In this document: in pieces, positions 46,415-59,790 of the stretch | How the letters are laid out: every line of letters starts with the position of its first letter | How positions within the stretch are numbered: the stretch's first letter is position 1 | Source of the DNA: Stromatinia cepivora | Lineage: Eukaryota > Ascomycota > Leotiomycetes > Helotiales > Sclerotiniaceae | DNA length: 64,000 nucleotides | NCBI GenBank assembly: GCA_014898415.1 | Contig: RCTD01000026.1 | Location: 1 to 64,000, forward strand | Reading direction: 5' to 3' | Program-made: the position numbers and the translations under genes | Notes under the pieces: generated by a model | The model's input: only the letters and a program-made list of their open reading frames with translations | Told to the model about the DNA's origin: nothing | Databases searched by the model: none

Positions 46415-47694
46415 TTTAAGTCCCTTACCCCACATTCCGGCCACCTCAAAAATATTATTATACAATTTTTAAACTTTAATAACTCAATAATTATTCAACT
46501 CCAATTAAATCATCTATACTATTACTTTCTAAAATACTATTAGAATCATTCTCTTCAATTTTATGATCTTCAACTTCAATTTAAGCCTCCCTAATAATTT
46601 TAATCCCTACAAATCTCGAATTCGGATTCACCTTTATTATACACCTTTTTTTAAATGTAATTATATTTAATTTATATTTCAATTACTTTATTCGATTTTT
46701 TGCTTTTAAAAGAATGTAATCCTTTATATCAAAACCTTTCGAAATCTTTTAAAATAGTAATCTTTGTATTAAAAAATCAATCTTTTTTTCTTAGATTATT
46801 GTATAAGTATATCTTCGAAAATCAAATACTTTTTAAAAAGTTTTTTATAGAATAAAAAATGATTCTATATTTCATTAAAATTTAGAATCATTATCTAAAG
46901 AAAGATTGGATTGTATAATCTTTTGATTACTATTTTCAAACAAAAGTTGATTAAAAAATAATTTGGTTATATTTCTAGATTATAAACCATTAACTTTTTA
47001 TTTAGCCTTGATATTTCTTTTTATTAATATTTCTATTCGTAAGTCTAATACCCCACTTTCGGATCACCCCCTGTTTTGGGCCACCTCGAAAATATCATTA
47101 TATAAATTTTAAACTTTAATAATTCAATAATTACTCTATTTCAATAAAATCCTTTGTAATATTTATTTTATAATTATTATTAAAATTATCCTTTTCAATT
47201 TTATAATCTTCAATTTCAATTTGTACTTCTTGAATAATTTTAATTTTTGTAAATCTTAAATTCGGATTAGTTTTTATTATTTGTTTTTTTTAGATATAAT
47301 TTGTTTTAATTTATATTTTAATTATTTTATTCGATATTCTAATTATATAAATTTATAATCCTTAATATCAAAACCTTTTGTAATCTTATAAAATAGTAAT
47401 CGATAAGTTGGAAAATCGATCTCTTTTTTTTAAGTTATTGTATATATATATTTTCGAAGATTTAATACTTTTTGAAGGATTTTTTATAGAATAAAAGATG
47501 ATTCTATATTCTATTGATATTAAAGATTATTATTTGAAATAGGATTTTGATTTAGAACTTTGTTGTTGTTATTTTCAAATAATAAACAATTTATAAAAGA
47601 TTTAATGTGGTTTTGAGATTATAAATCAAAAGTCTTTTATTCAGATTTGATATTATGAGCTATCAAATTTTCTGTTTTAATTTTCTAATAATAA
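46415..47694. repeat. Two tandem copies of an approximately 620-bp degenerate repeat
   Basis: About 46,418-47,040 and about 47,044-47,690 are direct copies, each starting with a terminus-like motif (CCCCACATTCCGGCCACCTC and CCCCACTTTCGGATCACC) followed by a shared AT-rich body (TTTAAACTTTAATAAYTCAA). The starting motif also appears near 18,770. They may be copies of one transposon end; no partner inverted end was found. Confidence 0.6.
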
Positions 47695-47699
47695 ATAAG

Positions 47700-48008
47700 T
47701 GTCACGGAAAGCCCCGCAATCCCCTGTATCTTATGAAGGATCAAAGCGTATGCTTTCCAATCGGAATGAAGGATCTACTAGCCCTTACCAATCCACCAAT
47801 TGATAAGGTGATCCTGATATACTAATAAACAAAGATCTAGCCTAATTAAGGTGCATATCGGCTAGATAACCACGCATTTGTTCTATATATACAGCTCTTG
47901 ATTCATATAATCAAGGGCAAGTCATTCAATTCTTTTACTCTACCAATCACGTGTACCACCTATTCAACGATCCCTGAAAGTGCTGTGTAATCATACTATC
48001 CCGTGATA
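47700..48008 (+). repeat. Solo LTR of the inner copia element, 309 bp
   Basis: Begins TGTCACGGAAAGCCCCGC and ends CCCGTGATA (CA changed to TA), with perfect 5-bp duplications ATAAG at 47695-47699 and 48009-48013. It is the best preserved of three copies; the other two, in opposite orientation, bound the complete element at 51879-60114. Confidence 0.92.
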
Positions 48009-48013
48009 ATAAG

Positions 48014-48509
48014 AAAGTTATACTTCTTAATTATTGAAGAATCCAATAAAGAATTCAATTTGTTGAAGTAATATTTATAAATATTTTTAAAAGATAAGAA
48101 TATTGATAAATCTAATGATTATAGTATATATGATATATATGACGATAGAAATAAAAGATAGATATTATTTTTAAAATATTTAAATATAAATTCAATAGTT
48201 TTGTAATTTCTATAATTATCTAATATGAGTAATTTAGCTTTTTTAGATCAAGAAAGAATAGTTTGAAGAATAAAGATCGTTTTCAATTATTCAAATTTTG
48301 TAGTATTTGTTATTCATTTATTATTTGTAATAATGAACTTTTATTCTTTATATAAAATAAGATCTATAAGAAATCATTGTTGTTATATATATTTTCCTTT
48401 GAAAATAATAAATGATTTGAATATCTATCCTATTGCTGAAATATATTCAATAAAAAATATCCAAATTCTTGAATTAGATTGTTTTTTTTGAATAAAATAA
48501 TATTCTGAA
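48014..48509. other. AT-rich sequence, no gene
   Basis: Lies between two LTRs. No feature recognised. Confidence 0.5.
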
Positions 48510-48791
48510 TGTGACGCACAAGAGCCGTAGTAGAGCTGAATAAACAGGGTCAATTATGTTCCTTAGAATCTATAATTGAAGAATTATGCCTCTTAAAGAG
48601 CGACTAGATATATATATACAAATACTCATTTGTGGGCTGCGGGGTTGTATGTATATATTATTAGGGTTATTATTTTATTATATTAAATTGTATGATTCGT
48701 AATACATATATATGGATGATTAACTTATAAATTGATATAGAAGATAAGGAATATCATATAATTAATTTTCTGTAATTTACAATTCGTAATA
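48510..48791 (-). repeat. 3' LTR of the gypsy element (RIP-mutated)
   Basis: Same family as the solo LTR at 14363-14644. The first 62 bp are identical to that copy; the rest differs largely by C-to-T and G-to-A, including the terminal TGACA changed to TAATA. Confidence 0.88.
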
Positions 48792-50755
48792 TTACCCTTT
48801 CCTTTGGAAAAGTTCGTTTTCGAATATTTCATTCCTTTATTTCATTATTATTTCATTGGAAATCAGATTTTGTAAAGGTTTATAAACTTTAAATCAATTA
48901 GATTGATCATTTTGGTTGATTTGGTCAATTTATTGGAAATTGATCAAATTAATCAAAATGATAAATAAATTGATTAAATCGATTAAATTGTTTATCAATT
49001 GGTTAAATTAATATTGATTTGTATTTTCCTTAATTTAGGGAATCTTTGAAAAGAAAAAGTTTCAATAGAAAAAAAAAGGAGGTTGAATTATAGTATAATG
49101 ATAATGAATGATTAATATAATCAATTCCGAAATCGATTAAATTAATCAACCAAATTGACCAAATCAATTAAATTGAACGAAATCGATAAAGGTGATGTTA
49201 TATTTCGTTTTTATTATATTCAAGCTTCTTTTTGTATGATTTTTGAAATAATTATAGGCATAAGTTTTTTTGAAATGTATTACCTTTATATTGTCTTGAT
49301 AATAATAGCTCGTCTATTATATGAAATTCGGGCTATATATATATACAATCAAATTCCCTCGAATTTGTATAGGTTTTCGATCCTTTTATGATTGTATACA
49401 TATATATCATTATAAAATCATAACATCTAATTTGCTGAATTGAAGAACACTTTTTTTTCCCTTGATTTTATAGATGAATTGTTATCTATATGATTATAAT
49501 TATCCTTTCCATTTTTATAAAGTTTTATTCAATCAATTAATCGATTAGAAAGATCAAGCAATATTGAATTGGTCAGATGAAAATTGTGTAGAAAGTATAA
49601 TAATATTTTAAGATTAGAAACAAGATACCAAATAAAATCGATATCATTATTAAACTACAAGATTTTGTATAATAAGGTTTTTCGTACTTTCTTTATTATT
49701 AGGATCTTCTTCATTTTCTATTCCGAATTATTAATTATATTAATAGATAAAAATGATTTGAATATTTGATTAAAAAAAGAATTATTATATATTTTGTATA
49801 ATCGATTTGAAGGGAAAACAGGATGAATTTTCATTGTAATTAGGAATTCGAATTTGAAAGAACTTTTAAATCGATTAATGATCTTGAATCTTCCTTGAAT
49901 TAGGAAATCCAGTTTCTTGGATGATTTTTAGATAAAATAACTCTTTATATTGAATTATATATAATCTTTGATATCGAAATCGATTTCATATTAATAAATA
50001 TTCATAGATTTCGATATTTTGGTTTGGATATACAATAGACTTTCTTTTGTTCGTATAAAAGCTAATTTATTGTGTTCTACATATATATAAGTATTACACA
50101 TATTTATATCGTTTATTGGCTTATTAATATCTTCCTTCCATTCCTATATATATTTCAATATATACCTGTATAGGGTTTCATAGAATATAAATCCTCCTAA
50201 GGAATTGTATAGAAGAGTAAGTTATGTGTAATCCATTATAAATAGGAATTCTGATTAATTATTTTGATAATAATTAATAAACGATTTTAATCGTTATTGA
50301 AAATATTGATTATAGATCTCAGTTTAACCATTGGTTTGGGGATAATAAGCAATAAATAGTTTGAGATCGGTTTTTAGGATTTGACTGAATTTTTTTCAAA
50401 ACTGTGATATAAATTGAGGATCATGATTTGATATTATAATATCAAAAGAATTATAATATCGATATATATAATAAAAATATAATTATATTTAAATTCGAGT
50501 ATTGATTGATTTGTAATAAGGTATAGAAATAGTTTGTTTTATTAATCGATTAATAATAACTAAAATATTGTTATATTTATATTTATTCTTATTAAAGTTG
50601 TAATAATCTATAATGATATATTATTATACTCGATTAAGAATCGGAAATGAATATAATAAATCAGGGGTACAATTATATGGAATGGAACTGTATTTGCAAA
50701 TGTAATAATTATATATATATTTGATTACAATATTATATATTCTAGATCAATAGTA

Positions 50756-51154
50756 TTATTGAAATAATAAAAGGTAGATTTTGCTTATATCAGAATAAAT
50801 AATAGAAACGGAATTATGGGCTTTACGAATCAAATAAATTCGAAAATTATTGATATCGGGTATTACCAAACGGTTATCATAAAACAAAAGGTTATTTTGA
50901 AGTGATATATACTTATAATCTTGGGTAGCTTGTATTTTGAATATTAATAAGTTATTTGTAGTTTTATTTATTTTAATGATATAATTAACTAGATCGAATT
51001 GAGGAGCGATTTTATTCAAATCGATATTAATAATCGTTGTTTCGTTTGAATAGTATTTTTGTAAAGCTTCTTTTATGATTTCGATATCAATTTGGTTGTT
51101 TTTAATAAGTTGTTGGAAGCGATTCTTTTTTTTGGTATAATTTTGAAGGTCCAA
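50756..51154 (-). pseudogene. Gypsy RNase H/integrase junction fragment
   Basis: 132 codons open. The C-terminal part (FYDNRLVIPDINNFRIYLIRKAHNS...) matches the stretch just before the gypsy integrase core that holds the H-H half of the zinc-binding site, and the N-terminal part continues the RNase H tail (TKKKNRFQQL). It is a remnant of a polyprotein with stops on both sides. Confidence 0.7.
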
Positions 51155-51359
51155 TTTGTCGGTATAAACCTTGATTTTATATGATGAATTAATGAGTTCT
51201 GTTTTCCAATAGTTAAAAGATCAAATGATTAACAGTATTTCCTTGTTATAAACTTTGTAGTTTAGTTCAATGATAATTATAATTTTGAAGAAATAAGTTA
51301 TAGGAAATCAATCTTTATTATATTATTATATTAACTTTTGGTGCAGGAAATAGTAGTAT

Positions 51360-51494
51360 TGTTGACTATGTAGGTTGAATTAAGGATCTATAATTCTAGT
51401 AGGAGTAGAATTGAGGTTATTCCCAAATATGGTTTATACATTATTATGGTCTTGTGATCTCAATTCTAATTCTATGATGGCTTCATTTTCAATA
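51360..51494 (-). repeat. 3' LTR of the outer copia element, 135 bp
   Basis: On the minus strand it begins TATTGAAAATGAAG (TGTTGAG with G-to-A changes) directly after the polypurine tract and ends ATAGTCAACA, so its ends form the inverted pair TGTTGA/TCAACA. The left flank AGTAT (51355-51359) is the expected duplication; the partner is outside the window. Confidence 0.7.
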
Positions 51495-51878
51495 CTCCTT
51501 TATTAAGGATATCCTATTCAATTCTTCTAGATTACTAATCCTAACATTTTCTTGAACCTTTCGAAAGCAATCCTTATACAAGGCTTCGTCATTTCGTTAG
51601 CAACCATATCGTATGTATTGATATAACTAATAACGATTTTCTCCTTTTCTATTAAGTCCCTAATGAAATGATAATTGATATCTATATATTTAAATCATTT
51701 ATATAAATATGGATTCTTAGTTAAAGCTAAAGTGTTTTGATTATCATCAAATATTTGAATTGTATCTTTATTCTTTCTAATGTAATTTGATTTGAATAGA
51801 TCTTTGAGTATTTATATAATTTATCTTCTTTGTTTGATGAATATTGTTATTACAATATATTCTGATTCTATATTAAAG
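51360..51878 (-). mobile_element. Outer copia element, 3' end (LTR and RNase H tail)
   Basis: Left part of a minus-strand Ty1/copia element split by a later insertion. It comprises the 3' LTR (51360-51494), a polypurine tract (AATAAAGGAG on the minus strand, about 51,495-51,505) and the end of RNase H reading ESEYIVI...FDDNQNTLALTKNPYLYK...YHFIRDLIEKEKIVISYI...FKKMLGL. The remaining part resumes at 60115. Confidence 0.85.
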
Positions 51879-52186
51879 TATCACGGGATAGTATGATTAC
51901 ACAGCACTTTCAGGGATCGTTGAATAGATGGTACATGTGATTAGTAAAGTAAAAGAATTGAATGACTTGCCCTTGATTATATGAATCAAAAGCTGTATAT
52001 ATAGAACAAATGAATGGTTATCTAACTGATATATATCTTAATTAGACTAGATCTTTGTTTATTAGTATATCAGGATTATTTTATCAATTGATGGATTGAT
52101 AAAATTAGTAGATCCTTCATTTCGATTGGAAAATATACACTTTGATCCTTTATAAGATATAGAGGATTGCAGAGCTTTCTATAATA
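51879..52186 (-). repeat. 3' LTR of inner copia element
   Basis: Heavily C-to-T/G-to-A changed copy of the LTR at 47700-48008, reverse orientation. The outer end TGTCACGG reads TATCACGG. Confidence 0.9.
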
Positions 52187-52197
52187 CACCCCCCAAA
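52187..52197 (-). promoter_or_regulatory. Polypurine tract of inner copia element
   Basis: TTTGGGGGGTG on the minus strand, touching the inner end of the 3' LTR, the normal plus-strand priming site for an LTR retrotransposon. Confidence 0.75.
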
Positions 52198-54230
52198 TCG
52201 GAAAATGATCTGAAACAAATGGAAAGGTATAGAAAATAACAATTTATATGATTCGTAAATGAATATATAAAGCGATTATAAACAAACATTAATTAAGGAT
52301 TAGTATAATATATAAATCTGAAATGATCCTGGTATTTTTAGAATAAAAAAGAATTTGAATATATATAAATCGCAAATTTCTTTTGGTTTTTGATTTGTTA
52401 TCTACAATATTCTTCAAAATCAAGATTTTGAATAATAAAAAGAAAGTTTTCTGTTGGGAAAATATAGATGATTGATTGATTCTATAATGTAGTAATTAAG
52501 AATGTATATAGTTGTTAGATTACAATATATTAATTACGATAGCGAAATAAAATAAATGAAATTTTTAAAGATATATAGATCCCTTTTTCGTATTTTCGTT
52601 TTTGTTTTAATCAAGTTTTTATTGATCATTATTATACCTAAGATTTCGAGATTTAAAAAAGTTAAACAAATGAATCTCAATTGTATTAAGTAAATAACAA
52701 TTGAGAAAAAAACTTTGAAAAAATCAAATATAAAAGAAGATTCCAATATTCCTTCGAAGGATCAATAAATCGAATAGAAAGAATTAATAAATCCAATATA
52801 GATAACGAATCAAGATATCGATCTTTGGAAATATAATTTAATTAAATCTATTTCTAAAATGATACATTATTATTTATTTCAGAAATTGTTTCTTTTTATT
52901 GAAGGAATTGTTATTTATTGTAATTAATTGCTAATTATAAGTTCAAATAATAATTTGAAGGTAGATTTCATTTTTGAATTCTATTATATAATTGAAAGGT
53001 TTTACTAATTTTATGTTTATAATTATCGAAATAAAGATTGTTTAATGAAGGAAAGAAAAAAAGGAATATTTCTTTATCTGATAATAACAATCCATTTAAT
53101 CCTTCGATATCAGGTTTTTTGGATAATGAATTAAATAAAGAAGAAAGAGAAAAAAGATTATCGAAAATTGTTGGCTTTCTAATCAAAATAAGAGATAAAG
53201 GGAATCGTAGAAAAAAGAATAATCATTTATATATTCGATATATAAAATCGTTGATTGTTAAAAAACATAATTTTTATGGTGAATGTTTTATTGATTCTTT
53301 TAAGCCGAATAATTGTTAATATTGGAATTATGGTATTTATCTGTATACTTTTTTGCCGGTTTTCTTTTATCCTCTAATAGATTATTATATTACTATTCAT
53401 CAACAAAATTCAAAAATAAATTCTTCATTTACCCCCCATTTTTATAATATATTGATTATTGATTATATAATTCAAGTAGGGATATAAAATTGTAATGAAA
53501 GTAATATTAAAGATTGAGGAGAAAAGAGAAATTGTTTTTTTACCTTTATATTATTGTTCCCCCTTTCCTTACTATATTATTCATTGAAGTTTTCGAAAGG
53601 CTAAATAAAAAAAATATATTATAATTTCAAAAAGTGATAATAAAGATAAGAAAGAAAGAATAATAGAAAAAAAGAGAAAAAAAAAGCAAATAATATATTC
53701 AAAGAAAAAAGAAAAAAAAGATAATCTTTTGGTTCCTGTAATATCGATAATACCAATAATTCCGATTACTCCAATTGTTCCTTATTCCTTGATTATTATA
53801 AATAATCCAAAGATTCTTTTATTTGAACTTCAAATTATTAAATTTAGAAAGAAACTTATCCTTTTTTGAGGACAGGAAAGTAAAGAATGGAGAAGTAATC
53901 GATTTTGATTGTTCTTTGTTTTCTGATGAATATGGAATATACAAATTGGAATGCGTTATAGAAAAGTATAATAATCTAGGATACTAAATAGAATTCATTC
54001 TATTCATATTAAAGGGAAGAAATACAAGCTTTAGATTATCATTATTCAAGTTTTATGATTCTATTATTTATATCTTATAGATTAAAGAAGGATCGGAAGT
54101 ATTCGAATTTTTGTTTTATAAGGTTCTTGATGAACCCATTAGTAATTATATTGATGGTCGATAAATAGATTATATAAAAGTTCCTTTTTGAATATTTTTG
54201 ATATAATTATATATTTTGAATATTGATATG
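52198..54230. other. Extra 2-kb region between RNase H and 3' LTR, with an antisense ORF
   Basis: Not expected in a standard copia element. On the strand opposite to the polyprotein it has an open frame of 93 codons (53038-53319; KKKRNISLSDNNNPFNPSIS..., Lys/Asn/Ser/Glu-rich, uninterrupted despite the AT richness) and a following purine-rich, Lys-coding stretch (about 53,590-53,870) that ends with a proline/isoleucine-rich segment (VPVISIIPIIPITPIVP). I do not recognise a family. It may be a captured sequence, an additional element gene, or a nested unidentified insertion. Confidence 0.5.
53038..53319 (+). pseudogene. Unidentified ORF remnant antisense to the copia polyprotein
   Basis: 93 codons (start codon not secure), highly charged, with no signal or membrane segment: FNEGKKKRNISLSDNNNPFN..., then EREKRLSKIVGFLIKIRDKGN, ending IDSFKPNNC. 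Its codon composition is less extreme than that of chance frames nearby. No function can be assigned. Confidence 0.3.
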
Positions 54231-54239
54231 ATATAATTT

Positions 54240-55050
54240 CATAATGATCTATTTGTTTTTATTAATTACTAATCTAATCGCTTACTGATTGTTGTAGAAA
54301 ATCATTACAAACTTTTTCATTATTAGATCGATCTTTTTTAAGAAATATAAGATTGCTATAGTTTCTTTTGATATATGCTCAATTTCGAGAAGCTTTGTTT
54401 CGATAATCGAGATGGTTATGGTATCTTGTTTGAACGCTTTTCATATGATTAAGTTACTGAAAAGGAACATAATGTATCCTTGGGATGATTGATGAGTATC
54501 TGGATTATCTGCAAAAAAAGTGTCTAAGAAGACGAAAAATTGTAATATTTGATCACCGCTATATTAGATCATGAGATACCTTGTATTCCATAGATATTGT
54601 AAACAGTGATCGATAGCTTTCATATGATTGCTTGATAAATTGATCAAATAATGGTTTAATTGCGAAGTAGCGAATAATATATCCGCTCTTATAATGATTA
54701 CAGTATATAATACTAAATCTACTTTCTCTTGATACATTTTTATAATATATATAGGAACTTGATCCTGATTTTTCCGAAATATTATTATCGAAAGCGGTAT
54801 ACTTGCTGTCCCGTTTGTTGCTTTGAATTTCTTAGTAATCTTCTCAATATATATATCATAAACTAATCACAACTTTTTTTTAGATCGATTACGAAATATA
54901 TATATACCCAAAAATCATTTAATATTTTCTAAATCTTATAGTTTATATACAGCTTTGATTCCCTTAATGATTTTTGTAACAATTGATTTGTTTTTCTTAT
55001 AATAAATAACCTGAATATTATCTACAAAAAAAAGAATTATAATGGTATAT
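54240..55050 (-). pseudogene. Inner copia reverse transcriptase/RNase H remains
   Basis: The RT catalytic motif appears as YTIIILFFVDNIQVIYYKKN, with FVDN at 55017-55028 in place of FVDD (GAT to AAT, a G-to-A change). RNase H remains lie about 54,250-54,620: HMKAIDHCLQYLWNTRYL, FADNPDTHQSSQGYI, then KAFKQDTITISIIETKLLEI. Several stops break the frame. Confidence 0.8.
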
Positions 55051-56180
55051 TCTGGATTAATATATAAATATGGTTCTTCTTTATATTATATCAATTCTAG
55101 TTTTTCAAGTATCCGAATGAAATCCTTAAACTATATAGTTGGGGAATCTTGTAGATTATACAAAGCTCGATCGATTATAATATTTTTGTTTAGGATTTTG
55201 TATCTATTAGATAGATAATATATAATTGGAATACCGAAAGAATTATACAAAGTATTGACAAAAATATTGATTATATTGTATTACTTTGTTTCAAGATTGT
55301 ATTTAACAACGATTATTATTACGATTCGGAATGATCAATTTATTAATATAGCAGTGTAAATAATTTCAATAGTATTTTTAATTTGAAGATCTTTTTATAC
55401 TATTAAATATGAATAATAACAAATGATTAAATCTTAATTATTGCATTTATATATAAATATCTATTGAAGAGGGATCGGTTTTAAAGGTTCCGATTCAGAA
55501 TCGATTTTACATCAGGTTTTCCTAGCTTTAAGGTTATTAACCTTAAGATTGCAATCCTATTTGAATCAATATTCTATTTGATGATCTTTTAATTGATAAT
55601 AAAAACGAGGTAATTTTGGAATTACAAATGTATGAATTCGAGGAAATGATATTATTTGTAATTTATTAATTGTAAACCAGATAAAAGGTAATAATGGTTT
55701 TGCTTCAATTTCAGTGATGATTATATTATAAACTATTATAAATTAAGAATACTTTTTTATATTATCCATTCCTTGTTAATCAAATCAAAATGTAGAATAA
55801 AAATTGTTTAAATAGGGTAATCCTATTGAGCCTATTCTTTGAGATATAACAATTCCTATATAAAATCCAGTATTAGAATTGTTCCCTTGATAATATTGTT
55901 ATATATGCAATTGCCTTTGTATACATACTGATTGCTCTAGGATGCGAAAGTTAGGTAACTTTCAGAAGAGAGGTGATTCCGAATAATAATTGTATAATTG
56001 AAATTCAAACGGATTGATTTAAACCCTGAATATTTCAATCCTTATAATGCAAGTTCTCTTAGATATTTATTCGAGATTATAAATTCGTGAGTCCTTTATA
56101 AATCGATTAAATAAATATGTAAAATGCGGTAATCTTTATAATAACTGGATTTCCTTTATAGAATATTTTGATTGATTATT

Positions 56181-56702
56181 TCAGTATATATGCTTCCTTT
56201 TGGAATATTGAGATTGATCGATTGAAGCAATCTCTAGATCATTTTCGTATATACCGCAAAGAACTTCGATAATATGATCAATAAGCTTATACTCCATATT
56301 CTTTATATCAATATATTCAATAAAATCGAGATCTGTATTATTGTTATAGACATCTTTTTGAATAATGTTAACATCTTTATCCACAAGATATGGTTGTTTT
56401 TTAATGAAAGAATTGATTTCTTCAGTTTCTTTAATGAAAGGATCAATTAGTATTTGTATATCTTCATTATATATCTTATTCTTATCACCTAAAGAATTAA
56501 ATAGATTAGATAATCTTAGATCGATTTCTTTATTCCTATTATTATTCCCTAAATCTATATCTACCCTTAAAACCAATTCGTTTGTAAACAATAAATCTGA
56601 AATATATTTGATAAATGAATTAAGGACTTTTCGATTTATAAAAATAAATAGATAAATGAAATCTTTATGATTATCCTTATTTTGAATGATTGTTTTGTCC
56701 AA
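56181..56702 (-). pseudogene. Inner copia integrase-RT linker fragment
   Basis: 173 open codons on the polyprotein strand, acidic and polar (LVLRVDIDLGNNNRNKEIDL..., IKKQPYLVDKDVN). Its position between integrase and reverse transcriptase fits the poorly conserved copia linker. It is not a separate gene. Confidence 0.55.
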
Positions 56703-57089
56703 TTCGATATAATCTTATAGATTAAGGGTTCTAATAAACTATTTAAACTTTTTTATAATATGAATATCGATTATTCGATTGATGGAATTCATATAATAAA
56801 TGAATTCCTTATTGAACATTATATTTCGAATAACAATAATTCTATCGAATTTGGATATCCATATATAATAGATCAATATACCTGGGATATAATCCATTAA
56901 ATATCTAATATATATTCAAGGATTGATTTTGTATTATTTCTTATTAATTCTAGTTTCTTTGTTCTTATCTAAAGGATAAATTCGATATTCATATCTATAG
57001 ATTCTATTTCAATTGAGATGGAGATTGTTAGATATTTTCTTTGCAAATAAAGGATTATCTTTATAAAAGTAATCACAGAATCATATATC

Positions 57090-57340
57090 AAGTATTTCAT
57101 TAGGTGATTTGAAGGATTTGGTCTTCAAAGAACTTATATTATATAGGTAAGTAACAGCTTACATCGTTTCCACCCATAATTTATCCAGTAAATCTATTGT
57201 GATCCGCATTTTTATTTGTTTTGTAATTATTTCTTATCCTGCACGTTTTGATCCTCTATTGGGTTCATATATATAAAATAAGGATAATTCGAATTCGATA
57301 CCTTTTTGTTTAATCCATTTCTCAAATAATATTGCTTCTA
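57090..57340 (-). pseudogene. Inner copia integrase C-terminal remains
   Basis: Reads GIEFELSLFYIYEPNRGSKR, a stop, EIITKQIKMRITIDLLDKLW and later YLYNISSLKTKSFKSPNEIL. This is the typical end of the copia integrase core (…EPNG…ER, LP..LW, Y..NR.P). Two stops interrupt it. Confidence 0.78.
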
Positions 57341-57992
57341 TAACTCTAATAATAAATATATTATTATCCTATTTGATTATTACAATCGTTAAACCGTACT
57401 TACAGTGAATCCAAGCTATAAAGCTTTAAATGATTACAAATACTTCATTATATATTTTGCAATAAATTGAATATAAAAAGATCTTGCTATAATATATTTC
57501 TTTGATTAATAAAAGCTATAATATATTATTATACCCTTTATCGAAATCAAAAAGATCCCATTGAATTTTGTAGAAAAACCGAAATAATTAATAATCATTT
57601 GAAGCACAAAAAATGATTTGCTTTGTATAAATATAAATATAGTCGATATAATTGAAACAAATAATATCTTTTATTTTGATATTTTGTATTACAAATACTA
57701 AATGTTCAAAAGCTTCTTTTTTTAGATATTCAAAACATTTATATTATATTTCATTTGTATCTTCTTTTAAAAAAAATAAATCACAAAAATGATGAAATAC
57801 TTTGTTTATTTTTTTATTCATTATTGAATATATTATAAAAGGATTGTTTATAAGAATAAATAAAAGAATATTCGAATAAATAGAAAGCAATTTGTATTTT
57901 AAAAATACAAGATTTTTAATACAAATATATTAAATAATTACTATATTATTTATATAATCTCCTTTACAAAAAGTACAATTATATTCTGAAAA

Positions 57993-58289
57993 CTATAGGT
58001 CGGCTTTTTTCAATTGAATCTTTGAAACGATATTAATATGAAAACCAGAGATGAATATTATATTGTTTAAGATCAAATCATTATTAGGGTAATCTTCTTT
58101 TTTAATAATCTCTTTGATAATACAAACCCTATATCCTAAAATTTGGAAATTAGAAATGCTTATTTCTACAAGATCATTAGGATTGGATAATTGATATCGA
58201 TGATCATTTAGTAAAGATATATCGTTTACAATATATATAGCATTACAATTATCGAGTAAGGTACTATTAAATAGATAATGTATTTTCAT
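57993..58289 (-). pseudogene. Inner copia protease remnant
   Basis: 98 codons open: LLDNCNAIYIVNDISLLNDH is the copia aspartic-protease start, where the catalytic DSG now reads DNC, followed by ISGFHINIVSKIQLKKAD, the usual 'LYVPxFxxNLxSxxxL' segment. It lies at the expected place upstream of integrase. Confidence 0.75.
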
Positions 58290-59790
58290 TATTATAAAGT
58301 ATATTTCTGATTGGTTGTATCAAGTATTCAAGATAATAGTATTGATTGAAGATCCTGAAGGATCAATGGAATCTTTCATCTATTTCCTTTTGATCTAATC
58401 AGAATGAAATTGCTTTTATAAATACGATCTTGTTCAATCTTTAATTATTTATAATTTGTTTTCGTTAAATACCTTTTTAAGCAATAGATTGGTCCTTTTG
58501 ATAAATGCTAATTCTATAGTTTTATAATTATATATAATATGATCATAATCAATTCCATTATTCTATTCAGATTCGATTCTGCAAGAATATTCCTAGATCT
58601 TTTTGATCCCCTAATTGCTTTCAGAATTGATATTCTTTTTATTCTTCTTAGATCTTTTATCATTTTGAAAAAAAATAAATATAGAATATACTTTTTTTTT
58701 AGTTTTTAAGAAAATAGAATCCTAGAAGATTAATCCTCCAAAAATATCTTTGAATTGCTTGAATAAGAAATTGGGTAATCCGAATTAATTGTTTATTTCG
58801 ATTTGTATGATTATAATATTTGCTTAAATTGAGAGTATCCTGATATCAATGGTTTATAGAAAAGTATTGATAACGATTTTATTCTGTACCTCAATGATCT
58901 TGTATGTAAAAGCTTTGGTATAAATTATAATCCAATCCTTATGTTATTTAACAGAATCGGTTCTGTCAAGCAAGGTTTGTATTAGAACAGATCGATATTC
59001 TTGTAATACTGCGAGCTTAATAGTAGTTACTATAAATGCAAGCTTTTTTTTGAGTGTATTAATGATCGTTTTGAATGAAAAAATTGTAATACCTTGATTG
59101 AGAATGGATAATTCTATAAGATGTATTTGATCAATTGATGATTCGATCCATTCGTAAATATTCCTAAAAACTTTATGATTCTGTATATATTCTTATTGTT
59201 GGTATCGATATTCTAATTGAAGAAAAATAAACTCGAAAAAGATTTCTTGGAAAATGATTAAGAATAAAGTAATAAATCTATTAGAAATAAATCCCGATAT
59301 ATTATTATCAGAATCTTTCATTTTTGTATTTCCATTAATATCTTTTCTGGATTGAATCATTACAAGATATTCCGAGAATTCCTTTTAATATTGAATTTGT
59401 TTCTTTTGATCATATTTGATTTGGAGATTGATAACGAAAAGTAAAACAAATGATTTGATTGAAAATCAATTGATCTGAATATAGATAAGTTCATTTGTTA
59501 GATCAGAATTTGGAATAAATATCGTTGATATAGAAACAAGCGAATCGTTCTCTAAATTAATTGAATCCCAGATTCCTTGAATTTGACATTTATTTTTCAA
59601 GTGTAAATATCACTCCAATTATTAAGTATAGATTATAAAAAGAAGATCATTTTGATCTTTTATTATATTGAATGAAAATAACTGAATTAATATGAATATT
59701 GAATTATAAATAAAATAAAAATGATATTTTAAGAATGATCCCTTAAATATTTAATAATCATTGAATAAAAAATTATATAGATTTTAAAAA

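Larger units (their letters stand above)
48510..51359 (-). mobile_element. Ty3/gypsy element, 3' part, interrupted
   Basis: The 3' end of a minus-strand gypsy element. The 3' LTR is 48510-48791, a purine-rich tract (AAAGGAAAGGGTAA on the minus strand) abuts it at about 48,792-48,806, and integrase and RNase H remains lie at 50756 to about 51,350. RNase H remains read MLLIIWSFNYWKTELI and KIKVYTDKLDLQNY; the integrase N-terminal zinc-binding region reads NRLVIPDINNFRIYLIRKAH. The upstream half is displaced beyond the right edge of the window because a copia element inserted at 51359/51360. The flank CTGAA (48505-48509) should be its target duplication. Confidence 0.8.
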
